Source: JBIYSM02 sp044759095
Lineage (GTDB): Bacteria > Bacillota > Bacilli > Brevibacillales > Brevibacillaceae
Reading direction: 5' to 3'
Assembly: GCF_044759095.2 (NCBI RefSeq)
Contig: NZ_JBIYSM020000013.1
Location: 24,483-88,482 of the forward strand
DNA length: 64,000 nt
This document shows positions 34,826-44,409 of this stretch, one piece after another. The first letter of the stretch is position 1. Each line of letters begins with the position of its first letter. The position numbers and the translations under genes were made by a program. The notes beneath the pieces are model-generated. The model had not been told where the DNA came from and searched no databases. It worked only from the letters and a program-made list of their open reading frames with translations.

Positions 34826-36937
34826 TCAAATCAATCGTTCTATTCCTACTCTAGCAGAAATTTGCCCCTGCTGTAGCTGGTACATTTTTTGATACAATCC
34901 ATTTTGACTCATCAACTCTTCATGTGTCCCCCGCTCCACGATCTCGCCGCGGGACAGTACGAGAATCAGATCAGCGTGCTGGATGGTGGAGAGCCGGTGC
35001 GCGATAATGAACGTCGTGCGGCCGCTGGAAAGAACGTGCAAGGCTTCCTGGATGGCAGACTCGGTCTCGCTGTCGATGCTGGCCGTCGCCTCGTCAAGAA
35101 TGAGAATGGCCGGATCGGAGGCCAGCGCGCGGGCAAACGAGATCAGCTGGCGCTGTCCGGCAGAAAGCGTCGCCCCCCGTTCCATGACCGGCTCGTCATA
35201 TTGATTCGGCAGTTGACTGATGAAATCGTGCGCTTTGACCGCCTGCGCCGCCTCGCGCACTCCCGCGTCGGAAATCGAGTCATTGTACAACCGAATGTTG
35301 AAGCCGACGTTGCCGGTAAACAGGAACGGATCCTGCAGCACCAATCCGATGTGCTGTCGAAGCGATTGGGGGTGAATTTCCTTCAAATCGACGCCGTCGA
35401 TGGTGATGCGCCCTTTGGTCACCGGATAAAAACCAAGCAGCAGGTTCATCAACGAGCTTTTGCCTGAGCCGGTGTGGCCGACCAGCGCGATCGTCTGCCC
35501 CGGTTCAGCGGCAAATGAGACGTTTTTCAGCACATACTGGTCACCTTGATAGGCAAACGAGACGTCGTCAAAAACCACTTTTCCCTGCGGACGGGTCATG
35601 CTGAGGCCGCCCTCGGCTGCCTGGCCGTCCGCCTCTGTATCCAGTACATCAAACACGCGCTTGGCGGATGTGACTGCCTGCTGCAGTTGGGAAAGGCGGT
35701 TCATGATCATGTTGATCGGTTCGAAAAAGCGGCCCATGTAGTCGACAAAGGCAAACAGCGCACCGAATGAAATCACGCTGTGAAACGAGCTGGAGCCAAA
35801 GTACCAGACGATAATCGTCAGGGATATTTTCCAGATCAGGTCGACTGCCGGACGCAGCAGCAGTGACTCCAGGTTGTTCTCCTTCAAGCGCATCTTGAAG
35901 TACTCCTCGTTGACCTCGGCAAACTCGCGTTGGACGCCTGCTTCCCGCCGAAACGCCTGAACCACCGTCATGTTCTGAATCATCTCGTTGATCATGGCGT
36001 TCATATCGCTGAGACGGCTGCGAATAACCGCATAGTAACGCGAACTGTACTTGCGGTACGTCACTACCAGGGCGGCAATCAACGGCACCGTCAAACAGCA
36101 GAAAACAGCCAACTGCGGCTGCAAAATGAACAGGGCGATCAAAATGCCGAACAGATAGACGCCATTCTGGACAAACGTAGCCAGGACGCTGACATAGAGC
36201 TCACGAATCGCCTCGGTGTCATTCGTCACCCGGGAGACCAGCTGCCCCACAGGGGTCTTGTCGAAGTAAGCGATCGGCAGCTTTTGCAGATGGGAAAACA
36301 GCTTCATCCGCATGCGCTGGATAATGCGCTGCGCAGTCACCTGCAGCGAGATGAGCTGCAGGTAATTGAGCCCTGCCGACACCAGGATCAGTACCGCATA
36401 GCCCGCTGTCAACAGCAGGATCGGTGCGACATCGCGGCTGTAAATGGCTTTCACATCCTCTGCTGTAAGCAGGATCGCCGTCGCCTGCTGTTTCACATCA
36501 AAATCAATCATCTCGACGTGAAATAGGTCCCGTCCTTCCGGCGTCTTGCCTGCGTGGACAAAGTGCGGTTTTCCTTCGATTTCAAACATCCTGTCCAACA
36601 GATAGTAGCTCGTGCCTTCGGTCAAGATGGCTACCTGTTTCGCACTGCTGACGTCCTCCGCCGGCGACAGGCTCGGCAGCCAATCTTCCCGTACGTAATA
36701 ACGCCCTTCAATGGCTACCCCAACGGCCTGCGCTTCCTGATCCGTCGGTTCCTGTTCAAACTGATACCACTTCTTTTGAATGGCAAGGATGTGATCGTCG
36801 ATGATCACTTTTGCCACAAAGGGTCCGGCAAGTTCGGCGCCGGCACCGAGGATCAACAGCAGCAGCGCCAACCAAATCCGCTTGCGAAACGGCTTGGCGT
36901 AGCCTGCCAAACGGCTCCACACGCTTTGCCCGTTCAT
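34826..36937 (-). CDS. bmrD: Heterodimeric ABC exporter subunit, BmrD-like
   Basis: About 703 residues: six-helix membrane domain plus nucleotide-binding domain. An insertion of about 120 residues lies between the first two membrane helices, the extracellular domain typical of BmrD/YheH. The ATPase has Walker A GHTGSGKSS, signature LSAGQRQLISFARAL (Ala instead of the first Gly) and a canonical Walker B with catalytic Glu (ILILDEATASID). It pairs with the BmrC-like protein encoded 18 bp upstream to export drugs. ATG 36937 is preferred; TTG three codons upstream is possible. Confidence 0.92.
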   Translation of the reverse strand: MNGQSVWSRLAGYAKPFRKRIWLALLLLILGAGAELAGPFVAKVIIDDHILAIQKKWYQFEQEPTDQEAQAVGVAIEGRYYVREDWLPSLSPAEDVSSAKQVAILTEGTSYYLLDRMFEIEGKPHFVHAGKTPEGRDLFHVEMIDFDVKQQATAILLTAEDVKAIYSRDVAPILLLTAGYAVLILVSAGLNYLQLISLQVTAQRIIQRMRMKLFSHLQKLPIAYFDKTPVGQLVSRVTNDTEAIRELYVSVLATFVQNGVYLFGILIALFILQPQLAVFCCLTVPLIAALVVTYRKYSSRYYAVIRSRLSDMNAMINEMIQNMTVVQAFRREAGVQREFAEVNEEYFKMRLKENNLESLLLRPAVDLIWKISLTIIVWYFGSSSFHSVISFGALFAFVDYMGRFFEPINMIMNRLSQLQQAVTSAKRVFDVLDTEADGQAAEGGLSMTRPQGKVVFDDVSFAYQGDQYVLKNVSFAAEPGQTIALVGHTGSGKSSLMNLLLGFYPVTKGRITIDGVDLKEIHPQSLRQHIGLVLQDPFLFTGNVGFNIRLYNDSISDAGVREAAQAVKAHDFISQLPNQYDEPVMERGATLSAGQRQLISFARALASDPAILILDEATASIDSETESAIQEALHVLSSGRTTFIIAHRLSTIQHADLILVLSRGEIVERGTHEELMSQNGLYQKMYQLQQGQISARVGIERLI

Positions 36938-36955
36938 CGTTTTCAAAACTCCTCT

Positions 36956-38704
36956 CTATGCCTCGCCGGCGACGATTTTTTCCATCTGTTGACGTCTGTA
37001 CTGCTCCGCATACCAGCCGTTCAACGCCATCAGCTCTTCATGGGTTCCCCGCTCCACAATCCGTCCTTCATCCAAAACCAGAATCAAGTGGGCATGCTGG
37101 ACGGCAGAGAGTCGATGAGCCGTAATGATCGTGGTTTTTCCAGCCCGTTCTTCCCGCAGATGGTGCAGGATTCTCTCCTCAGTTCTTGCGTCGACCGCAG
37201 ACAAACTGTCGTCGAGAACCAGGATATCGGCGTCCGGCAGAAGCGCCCGCGAAATGGAGATCCGCTGTTTTTGCCCACCGGACAGCATGACGCCCTTCTC
37301 CCCGATCAACGTGTCCAAACCCTCAGGGAATTGCGACAAATCCCGTGCCATCTCCGCCTGCTTCAGCACGTGCAGCACGTCTTCCCGGGAAGCGTCAGGC
37401 TTTCCGAACGCAACGTTGGCCTGAATGGTACGGGAAAAAAGCAGGTGCTCCTGCGGAACGTAGGCTATTTTTTCCCGCAGAGCCGAAAGCGAGACGTCTT
37501 CAATCGGAACCCCAGCGAGGAAGAGTGTGTCCGGTTTTACCGGGTACTGGTGAAGCAGCGCGCGGCACAGTGTCGTTTTCCCGCTACCCGTGCGGCCGAC
37601 GATCCCTAACGTCTCTCCCTCCTGCAAGGAAAAGGAGATATCCTCCAGTGCCGGTTTCTCCGTTCCCGGATAGGCAAACGTAAAAGAACGCGCCTCAATC
37701 GTGCTGGATGCCAGACTGGCAACGGGCTGAGCCGCTTCCCGCACATCCGGCTCTTCAGACAAAAGCTCCTGCAGGCGTTTGTTTGAGGCGCTGCCTCGCT
37801 GCAGAATGTTCATCAGCCAGCCGAAAGCAAACATCGGCCAGATTAACAGTCCCAGATAAAGGTTGAAAGCGACCAGGTCGCCCAGCGAAATCTCACTGTG
37901 AAACACCAGATAAGTGCCGTAGCCCAGCCCGATTAGAAAGCTGAAGCCGATGATGATCGAGATGGTTGGTTCAAACAGCGCGTCAATCCGGGCTACACTG
38001 ACATTTCGCTCCAGCGTTTTCTCACTCACGCTGCGGAATGCTTCCACGTCGCGATCCTCCTGAACAAAAGCGCGCAGCACCCGCACACCGGAAATGGACT
38101 GCTGCACGTGATCGTTCATTTCGCCAAACGCTTCCTGCGCCAGGTAAAAGCGCTCGTGCAGGAGCCGACCGTAGTAGGCTGTCGCCCAGGCAAGAAACGG
38201 CATGGGAATCAACGCCGCCAGGGTCAGCTTCCAGTCAATCGAAATCAGCATGGTCGCCAGAGTAAGGACCGTCATAAACAGGGAATCAACCAGCGTCAGC
38301 ACCCCGACACTCGCCGTCTGTTCGATAGCCGGTATGTCGTTGGTGGCGACCGCCATCAGGTCGCCGGTGCGCCGGCGGTGGAAAAACGATGGAGTCATCC
38401 GCGTCAGATGAGCAAAAAGGCGGTCGCGCAGTGTACGCTCCAGAATCAGCGAGCCGCCGAACAACAGGTAGCGCCACAGGAAGCGCATGCCGTACAACAG
38501 AATGCCGAGCCCAAGCAAAACGGCAACGGTGGTCGCCAGGTTCCGTGGCGTCAAAGACGCATTCCGGATCTGATCCACCGTTTCGCCGATCAGTCGCGGC
38601 GGCCACAGCATCAATACGTCAATCACAAATAAAAAAAGAATGCCCAGGACGTATCGCTTCCAATAGGTTCGAAAAAACCAGGATAACTGCAGTAGAGTCT
38701 GCAA
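36956..38704 (-). CDS. bmrC: Heterodimeric ABC exporter subunit, BmrC-like
   Basis: 582 residues. Membrane domain (1-310) then ATPase: Walker A GRTGSGKTT, signature LSGGQKQRISISRAL, and Walker B ILVLDDSLSAVDA, where the catalytic Glu is Asp. That degenerate site is the known BmrC feature and makes the BmrC-BmrD dimer asymmetric. The start is TTG 38704, 7 bp from GAGAGGTG; the N-terminus (LSWFFRTYWKRY) aligns well with Bacillus BmrC. A GC-rich hairpin (38726-38760) sits just before the ribosome-binding site. Confidence 0.93.
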   Translation of the reverse strand: MQTLLQLSWFFRTYWKRYVLGILFLFVIDVLMLWPPRLIGETVDQIRNASLTPRNLATTVAVLLGLGILLYGMRFLWRYLLFGGSLILERTLRDRLFAHLTRMTPSFFHRRRTGDLMAVATNDIPAIEQTASVGVLTLVDSLFMTVLTLATMLISIDWKLTLAALIPMPFLAWATAYYGRLLHERFYLAQEAFGEMNDHVQQSISGVRVLRAFVQEDRDVEAFRSVSEKTLERNVSVARIDALFEPTISIIIGFSFLIGLGYGTYLVFHSEISLGDLVAFNLYLGLLIWPMFAFGWLMNILQRGSASNKRLQELLSEEPDVREAAQPVASLASSTIEARSFTFAYPGTEKPALEDISFSLQEGETLGIVGRTGSGKTTLCRALLHQYPVKPDTLFLAGVPIEDVSLSALREKIAYVPQEHLLFSRTIQANVAFGKPDASREDVLHVLKQAEMARDLSQFPEGLDTLIGEKGVMLSGGQKQRISISRALLPDADILVLDDSLSAVDARTEERILHHLREERAGKTTIITAHRLSAVQHAHLILVLDEGRIVERGTHEELMALNGWYAEQYRRQQMEKIVAGEA

Positions 38705-38725
38705 TCCGGATCACCTCTCCATTTA

Positions 38726-38760
38726 CCCGCCCGGCGCAGCGTTAGCTCGTGCCGGACGGG
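38726..38760. repeat. Repeat-B-like hairpin upstream of bmrC
   Basis: CCCGCCCGGC and GCCGGACGGG pair with one mismatch around a loop containing GTTAGCT, followed by ACCC. It resembles short repeat B copies. It is 20 bp upstream of the bmrC start, so it may also act as a leader hairpin. Confidence 0.5.
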
Positions 38761-38777
38761 ACCCTGTTATCGTTCCG

Positions 38778-38812
38778 AAAAAAGAAAGGGATGCGCCATT
38801 ACGCAGCCCTTT
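38778..38812 (-). terminator. Terminator of the GNAT gene
   Basis: AAAGGG-TGCG / CGCA-CCCTTT (38785-38812, one mismatch) followed by CTTTTTTCGG on the minus strand. Confidence 0.8.
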
Positions 38813-38855
38813 TCACACTTATTTCCATCGTAGGTTACCTAATTTTTCTTGTCAA

Positions 38856-39428
38856 TCAAGACTTTTCTATTAGCAAGCCGGATTTTACGTCCCATTCCGC
38901 TTTCAGCAATCCGTATACCGCGTGGTCGACGAAGTGGTCGTACAGCCATTCGTTGCTCCGGATGATCCCCTCCAGCTGAAAGCTCAGCCGCTCGGGAATC
39001 GCACGGCTTTTTACGTTGCCCACAGCCGCTGCGATGGTCACCTTGTTCAGGTTCCAATCCCCAAAAATCAATTGATCGATATAAGCAGCCACTGCCTCCG
39101 TCATCAGACCCTTCCCTTGATACCCGGCGGCCAGCCAGTATCCAATGGACGTCTTCCGATTGTTCCAGTCGATGTTGTGGACGCCCAGCGTACCCGCCAG
39201 CCTGCCGCGGTACCAGATACCGTAATGCTTGCCCTGCCGCTGGTCATCCTGCCGGATGGTCATGGCGATGAAATTCTCCGTGGCTTCCACCCGTTTGACC
39301 GCGTCCAGCCAGGGCAGCCACTGACGCAAATAGCCGCGGTTTTCCTCGGTCAGCCGGAACATCTCCTCCGCATCGGCCATCTCCAGCTGCTTCAAATGGG
39401 CATCTTGTGACAATTCCATTCGCTTCAT
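38856..39428 (-). CDS. GNAT acetyltransferase, RimJ/RimL-like
   Basis: 190 residues. The acetyl-CoA loop is in AAGYQGKGLMTEAV; the pattern IGYWLAAGYQGKGLMTEA is typical of RimJ/RimL-type N-acetyltransferases that modify ribosomal proteins or small substrates. GGGGAG precedes the ATG. It is monocistronic, ended by the terminator at 38778. Confidence 0.9.
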   Translation of the reverse strand: MKRMELSQDAHLKQLEMADAEEMFRLTEENRGYLRQWLPWLDAVKRVEATENFIAMTIRQDDQRQGKHYGIWYRGRLAGTLGVHNIDWNNRKTSIGYWLAAGYQGKGLMTEAVAAYIDQLIFGDWNLNKVTIAAAVGNVKSRAIPERLSFQLEGIIRSNEWLYDHFVDHAVYGLLKAEWDVKSGLLIEKS

Positions 39429-39505
39429 GCCAGCTCCCCTTTCTTCCCGAAGATGAAACAGCGCCCATCATTTTTTCCAAATGTGGACGCCTGATTTCCG
39501 TATCC

Positions 39506-40546
39506 TTACTGTTTGCTTTTCCTGATCTCTTCCGGTTTGTAGATGCCGTTTTCCGTGACGATCGCCGTAATGTAGCGCGCCGGAGTTACATCAAAAGCGG
39601 GATTGTACACCTTGATGTTGTCCGGTGCCACCTGTTTTCCCAGACCATGCGTAATTTCTTCCGCCGGCCGCTCCTCAATGGGGATTTCTGCACCGGTCGG
39701 CGTCTCCAGGTCAATGGAGGAAAGCGGCGCCGCCACGTAAAACGGGATGTTGTGAGCATGAGCCAAAACGGCTACGCCATACGTGCCGATTTTGTTCGCC
39801 ACATCACCGTTTGCCGCCACGCGGTCGGTACCGACGATGACCGCTTGCACTTTTCCCTGCGCCATTACCATGGCCGCCATGTTGTCGCAGATCAGGGTAA
39901 CGTCAATGCCTGCCTGTTGCAGCTCGTACGCGGTCAGACGCGCTCCCTGCAGCACCGGACGGGTCTCGTCTGCGTATACCTTGAGGTTCCAGCCGCGTTC
40001 TTTGGCCAGATAGAGCGGCGCCGTAGCCGTTCCGTACGCCGCCGTTGCCAGTGCACCCGGATTGCAGTGAGTGAGGATGCCCATTCCGTCCTGCAGCAGG
40101 GTCAGCAGATTTTCCCCGATTTGGCGGCATACGGCTTCGTCCTCCCGCTGAATGGCCAGCGCTTCGTCAAGAACCGCTGCCTTCAGTTCCGCCACCGGTT
40201 TGGCTCCCTCACGCTGCACTCTCGCCTTGATCCGGTCCAGTGCCCAAAACAGGTTGACGGCTGTGGGACGGGAGGTTGCCAGATAATCGGCCTGTCTATT
40301 GAGTTCCACCCAAAAATCCTCGTGTGTTTCCGCCTTGCTTTCCCGAACCCCCAGGTACACCCCGTAGGCTGCTGCCATGCCGATGGCGGGAGCGCCGCGT
40401 ACCTGCAGATGGCGGATGGCCGCCCACACCTCTTCGGCTTTGGTCAAGGGAAGATAAATCGTTTCAACTGGTAACCGCGTCTGGTCCAGCAGGCGGAGGA
40501 TGTCTCCGTCCCACTTGACCGGCGCGAACTGCGTGCTGGTCGTCAT
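39506..40546 (-). CDS. mtnA: Methylthioribose-1-phosphate isomerase MtnA
   Basis: 346 residues. It converts 5-methylthioribose-1-phosphate to the ribulose form in methionine salvage. Catalytic residues match the family: C161 in ILTHCNPGALAT and D241 in VGTDRVAANGDV. The ATG overlaps the mtnK stop (ATGA), with GGAGG upstream. It is part of the SAM-riboswitch-controlled mtnKA operon. Confidence 0.97.
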   Translation of the reverse strand: MTTSTQFAPVKWDGDILRLLDQTRLPVETIYLPLTKAEEVWAAIRHLQVRGAPAIGMAAAYGVYLGVRESKAETHEDFWVELNRQADYLATSRPTAVNLFWALDRIKARVQREGAKPVAELKAAVLDEALAIQREDEAVCRQIGENLLTLLQDGMGILTHCNPGALATAAYGTATAPLYLAKERGWNLKVYADETRPVLQGARLTAYELQQAGIDVTLICDNMAAMVMAQGKVQAVIVGTDRVAANGDVANKIGTYGVAVLAHAHNIPFYVAAPLSSIDLETPTGAEIPIEERPAEEITHGLGKQVAPDNIKVYNPAFDVTPARYITAIVTENGIYKPEEIRKSKQ

Positions 40547-41769
40547 ACTGCCGCCTCCTGATTGTATCGTGCTGCTGCCGTGCGTACAACGTCGGTGATA
40601 TCTGTCGCCTGTTCGATTTTACCGCGTTCCAGCACAAGCGCCTGCCCGATCGCCAGCGCCAGACGTTCCGCTTCGGCGCGTACCTGTTCATCCGCGATTG
40701 TGTTGAGATCGGCGACGCCGGCCAATCCGATTACGCGGCGCATTATTTTGCAGCCGGCAAAGCCTGCCGCGTCCTGGATGAGGCGCTGGACGTACTCCTG
40801 CCAGAAGCCTTCCACGTGGGCGCTGCGCTCTTTCGCCTGCTTGTGCCAGAGTTGGACAAACTGGGAGACAAACTCGTTCCAGACGTTTTCCACGGTTTCC
40901 AACAGGTATTCGCGATACGCTTCCCGTTTTCCTGTGTCAGCCTGCAATCCGTGCTGGCCGGCATAGTTAAGCAGCAGATTGGCAATGACCGCTCCGATGT
41001 CAAACCCGATCGGTCCATAGTACGCAAATTCCGGATCAATCACTTTCGTGCTGGACTCGGTCACAAAGATGCTGCCCGTGTGCAAATCGCCGTGCAGCAG
41101 GGCTTCCGCGCGAGTGAGAAAATCGTATTTCAGTTTGGCGATTTCCCGCTTGAGCGGCGCGTTTTTCCAGATGGCCTCCACGTCTTCGCGAATCAGCGGG
41201 TTGAAATTGTTGGTCGGCGCGTTTTCATAAGGGTCTGTAAACACGAGATCTTCGGTAATTTTGCATAATTCCGGATTTATGAATGTTCCGACCAGGGCTT
41301 TTTTGTCATAGGGATGCGCCCCCAGATCGGACGTATGGAACAACGTCTGTGCCAGGAAACGGCCGATGTGCTTGGCGAACTGCGGATAGCGCCTTCCTTC
41401 GATTAGCCCTTTGCGCATAATGGTGTGATCGCTCAAGTCTTCCATGACCGTCAAGGCCAGTTCCTGATTGAAGTGATACACTTTCGGCACCAGATCCGGC
41501 ACGTATTTGTACTGAATCCGCAGCGCCTCGCTCTCAATCCGCGCGCGGTCCACTGTCAGCGGCCACGATTCGCCGACGACACGCGCGTACGGCAGCGCCT
41601 GCTTGACGATGACGCTTTTCCCGGTCGCCTCTTCCTTGATGTGAAAGACCAGGTTCAGGTTGCCGTCCCCAATCTCCCGGCTGGTCAACTGAGCTCCTTC
41701 TGAAAACAGACCCGGCAATGATTTGACATACTCCACTGCTTCCTGTTCCGTTAATGCGCGATAAGCCAT
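40543..41769 (-). CDS. mtnK: Methylthioribose kinase MtnK
   Basis: 408 residues of the aminoglycoside-phosphotransferase fold. The catalytic loop is LLHGDLHTGSIFV, followed by VIDPEFAYYGPIGFDIG with the metal-binding DxE. It phosphorylates methylthioribose. First gene of the mtnKA operon, downstream of a SAM-I riboswitch and its terminator; GAGAGGGGAT precedes the ATG. Confidence 0.97.
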   Translation of the reverse strand: MAYRALTEQEAVEYVKSLPGLFSEGAQLTSREIGDGNLNLVFHIKEEATGKSVIVKQALPYARVVGESWPLTVDRARIESEALRIQYKYVPDLVPKVYHFNQELALTVMEDLSDHTIMRKGLIEGRRYPQFAKHIGRFLAQTLFHTSDLGAHPYDKKALVGTFINPELCKITEDLVFTDPYENAPTNNFNPLIREDVEAIWKNAPLKREIAKLKYDFLTRAEALLHGDLHTGSIFVTESSTKVIDPEFAYYGPIGFDIGAVIANLLLNYAGQHGLQADTGKREAYREYLLETVENVWNEFVSQFVQLWHKQAKERSAHVEGFWQEYVQRLIQDAAGFAGCKIMRRVIGLAGVADLNTIADEQVRAEAERLALAIGQALVLERGKIEQATDITDVVRTAAARYNQEAAV

Positions 41770-41807
41770 GTATTTCGATCCCCTCTCACGAGAATGTTCA
41801 GAATACG

Positions 41808-41838
41808 AAAAAAGACCTCTTTCCGAAGAAAAGAGGTC
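41808..41838 (-). terminator. SAM-riboswitch terminator ahead of mtnK
   Basis: GACCTCTTT/AAAGAGGTC (41814-41822 with 41830-41838) followed by six T on the minus strand; it forms when SAM binds the upstream aptamer. Confidence 0.92.
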
Positions 41839-41866
41839 GTTGCAGTCGCAGCGCGTATAGCTCCCC

Positions 41867-41995
41867 CTTATCTTCCAGAATCATTTGTTTCTGCAGGAAT
41901 TAGCACCGTGCACATCCTCTTTTTCGCTATGGGAAAAAGCGGCGTGTCGGTTGCCGGGTTTCATCGGGCCAGTCCCTCCACCGTCTCTGGATAAG
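41867..41995 (-). promoter_or_regulatory. SAM-I (S-box) riboswitch for mtnKA
   Basis: On the minus strand CTTATCCAGAGACGG, GAGGGACTGGCCC, GATGAAACCCGGCAACC, GTGCTAATTCCTGC and the closing GATAAG follow the S-box consensus in order. P1 pairs 41990-41995 with 41867-41872. High SAM should terminate transcription before mtnK. Confidence 0.95.
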
Positions 41996-42188
41996 GTAAT
42001 CCAATCGCTATTCAATTTGACTTAGCTAGAATCATACACGCCGTTTTTTCCAGTGTCAATATCCTTTTTGATCGCAATCTTCGACCGGAAAACGAGGGTT
42101 GACTCCTGGTCGTGATCGTCATATCATGAGGGTAACTCATGCTTCTTCAACCATAGACAGGCAATCACATAGCGTGGAAATACAAAGA

Positions 42189-42345
42189 CTCTTATCGTGA
42201 GATGGCTGAGGGACTGGCCCTATGATGCCCGGCAACCGGCGCTTGCCTGACAGGTACGCGAAACGGTGCTAAATCCTGCGGAAATAAGGGTCAAAATAGG
42301 TAATGTTTTCCGGACTATTTTGACTACCTTACCGAGAGATGAGAG
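42189..42345 (+). promoter_or_regulatory. SAM-I (S-box) riboswitch for mtnWXB
   Basis: CTCTTATCGTGAGATGGC, GAGGGACTGGCCC, GATGCCCGGCAACCGG, GGTGCTAAATCCTGCGG and the closing GATGAGAG match the S-box consensus. P1 pairs CTCTTATC with GATGAGAG. It faces the opposite way to the mtnKA aptamer, about 190 bp apart. Confidence 0.95.
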
Positions 42346-42375
42346 GAGACGTAACGTTTGATATGCAACGAAAGC

Positions 42376-42402
42376 GCCTCCCTCTCGCAGGGAGGCTTTT
42401 TT
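42376..42402 (+). terminator. SAM-riboswitch terminator ahead of mtnW
   Basis: GCCTCCC/GGGAGGC with a 7-base loop followed by six T. Confidence 0.92.
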
Positions 42403-42520
42403 GGTAAATAAGAATCGTAATAAATTCTTAATTACACAAGTGCAACTAGGCAGTCGCCTGCGCATAAGCTTGGCGCCAGCCAAGTTTTCTATGCTGGTAA
42501 AAAGGAGGCTTTCCTGAAAA

Positions 42521-43735
42521 ATGAGCGAGCAGCGTATCCTCGTAACCTATTTGACCCAAGCGAAAGACCTGCAAAAGAAGGCGGAAGCGATCGCCGTGGG
42601 TATGACAGTCGGTTCCTGGACCGATCTGCCGGCAGCCAAGCAGGCAGAGCTTCGCCCGTATCTGGGGGAAGCGGCGGGCGTCCAACCGCTTGAGACATTG
42701 GAAAACGGCGTGACGCGCGGCACCGTCACCGTCAGCTACCCGATCCGCAACTTTACCGCCGACATTCCCTCCCTTTTGACCGGGATCTTCGGCAAACTGT
42801 CCATGGACGGCAAAATCAAGCTGGTTGACATACAATTTCCTGAAGCGTTTCTAGCCGCCTTTCCCGGGCCCAAATTCGGGATCGACGGTCTGCGCGACCG
42901 CCTCGGTGCCTATCGTCGCCCCTTGTTGATGAGTATTTTCAAATCATGTCTGGGACTGCCGTTTGAGGACCTGAAGACACAGTTTCGCGCTCAGGCTCTC
43001 GGCGGGGTTGACCTGGTGAAAGATGACGAAATTTTCTTTGCAGACGACCGCGCTCCGTTCCTGGAGCGGATTAAAGCGTTCGGGAAGATCGCCGCTGAAG
43101 CGGAGCAGGAGACGGGAAAACCGGTTCTCTACGCGGCCAACCTGACCGGACCGACACACGAACTGCTGGATCGGGCAAAACGCGCGGCAGAGGCGGGAGC
43201 CCACTGCCTGCTGTTCAATGTGCTGGCGTACGGCTTTGACGTCCTGCACCGCCTGGCCGCCGATCCGGACGTACACGTGCCGATTATGGCCCATCCGGCG
43301 CTCGCCGGGGCCCTGTATCCCTCGCCTGACTACGGCATCGCCACTCCCCTGCTGCTGGGCAAGCTGATGCGTATCGCAGGGGCGGACCTGGTGCTTTTCC
43401 CTTCACCGTACGGAAATGTTGCCCTCGACAAAGGAGAAGCGCTGCAGCTGGCCGCCCATTTGACTGAACCGCAGGAGTCTCTGCGCCGTTCGTTCCCGGT
43501 GCCGTCTGCAGGCATCCACCCTGGTCTGGTGCCGCAGCTCTATGCCGACTTCGGCATCGATCAGGTGGTCAATGCCGGCGGCGGCATCCACGGACATCCA
43601 GGCGGTGCGACAGCGGGTGCGAAGGCGTTTGCGGCAGCCATCGACGCGGTTGTGGCGGGACGCACGCTGGAACAAGCGGCGGCAGAATCGGAAGCGCTGG
43701 CTGTCGCCCTCAAGAAATGGGGGGGAAGCAAATGA
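42521..43735 (+). CDS. mtnW: 2,3-diketo-5-methylthiopentyl-1-phosphate enolase MtnW (RuBisCO-like)
   Basis: 404 residues, RuBisCO-like protein of methionine salvage. The carbamylated metal-site lysine is K167 in GGVDLVKDDE; loop 6 and the phosphate-binding GGGIHGHPGGATAGA are present. It enolises the MtnB product. First gene of mtnWXB; AAAGGAGG lies upstream. The next gene overlaps its stop codon. Confidence 0.97.
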   Translation: MSEQRILVTYLTQAKDLQKKAEAIAVGMTVGSWTDLPAAKQAELRPYLGEAAGVQPLETLENGVTRGTVTVSYPIRNFTADIPSLLTGIFGKLSMDGKIKLVDIQFPEAFLAAFPGPKFGIDGLRDRLGAYRRPLLMSIFKSCLGLPFEDLKTQFRAQALGGVDLVKDDEIFFADDRAPFLERIKAFGKIAAEAEQETGKPVLYAANLTGPTHELLDRAKRAAEAGAHCLLFNVLAYGFDVLHRLAADPDVHVPIMAHPALAGALYPSPDYGIATPLLLGKLMRIAGADLVLFPSPYGNVALDKGEALQLAAHLTEPQESLRRSFPVPSAGIHPGLVPQLYADFGIDQVVNAGGGIHGHPGGATAGAKAFAAAIDAVVAGRTLEQAAAESEALAVALKKWGGSK

Positions 43736-44409
43736 GCAAGAAACTGGTGCTGTTCTGCGACTTCGACGGAACCATCACAGAAAAGGACAACATTGTTGCG
43801 ATTATGAGACAGTTCGCTCCCCCTCAGTGGGAAGCGTTGACCCAGCAAATTTTGACGCAGCAAATAAGCATACGCGAAGGTGTCGGCAAGCTGTTTACCC
43901 TGCTGCCCTCCTCGCAGCGAGCAGAAATTACCGACTTTATCGTCAAGGAAGCGACCATCCGACCCGGCTTTGCCGAATTTGTCCGCTTCTGCAAGGAGCA
44001 GGATATCGAACTGCTGATTACCAGCGGCGGCATCGACTTTTTTGTCGGCCCGATCCTCGCTCCGTTTAAACTGGATGTGCCGATTTACTGTAACGGCAGC
44101 GACTTCAGCGGTGATCACATCGCCATTACCTGGCCGCACAGCTGTGACGAGCACTGCACAAACGACTGCGGCATGTGCAAAACGTCCATTATCCGACGCT
44201 ATGATCCAAAGAAGCACTTCCGCGTCGTGATTGGCGATTCGATTACCGACCTGGCCGGTGCAAAAATTTCCGACTTTGTGATCTCACGCTCCCTGCTGAC
44301 GCAGAAGTGCGAGGAATTGAACCTGCCGCACCGCTCGTTCACTACCTTTTACGATGTCGTCGAAATTCTGCAAACCTTGCATGCCGAACTGGAGGTGGAG
44401 ACTGTATGA
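43732..44409 (+). CDS. mtnX: 2-hydroxy-3-keto-5-methylthiopentenyl-1-phosphate phosphatase MtnX
   Basis: 225 residues of the HAD superfamily. Nucleophile and acid/base D10 and D12 are in FCDFDGTIT; later motifs are LLITSGGIDF and VIGDSITDLAGA. It dephosphorylates the MtnW product to the acireductone. ATG overlaps the mtnW stop (ATGA). Confidence 0.95.
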   Translation: MSKKLVLFCDFDGTITEKDNIVAIMRQFAPPQWEALTQQILTQQISIREGVGKLFTLLPSSQRAEITDFIVKEATIRPGFAEFVRFCKEQDIELLITSGGIDFFVGPILAPFKLDVPIYCNGSDFSGDHIAITWPHSCDEHCTNDCGMCKTSIIRRYDPKKHFRVVIGDSITDLAGAKISDFVISRSLLTQKCEELNLPHRSFTTFYDVVEILQTLHAELEVETV

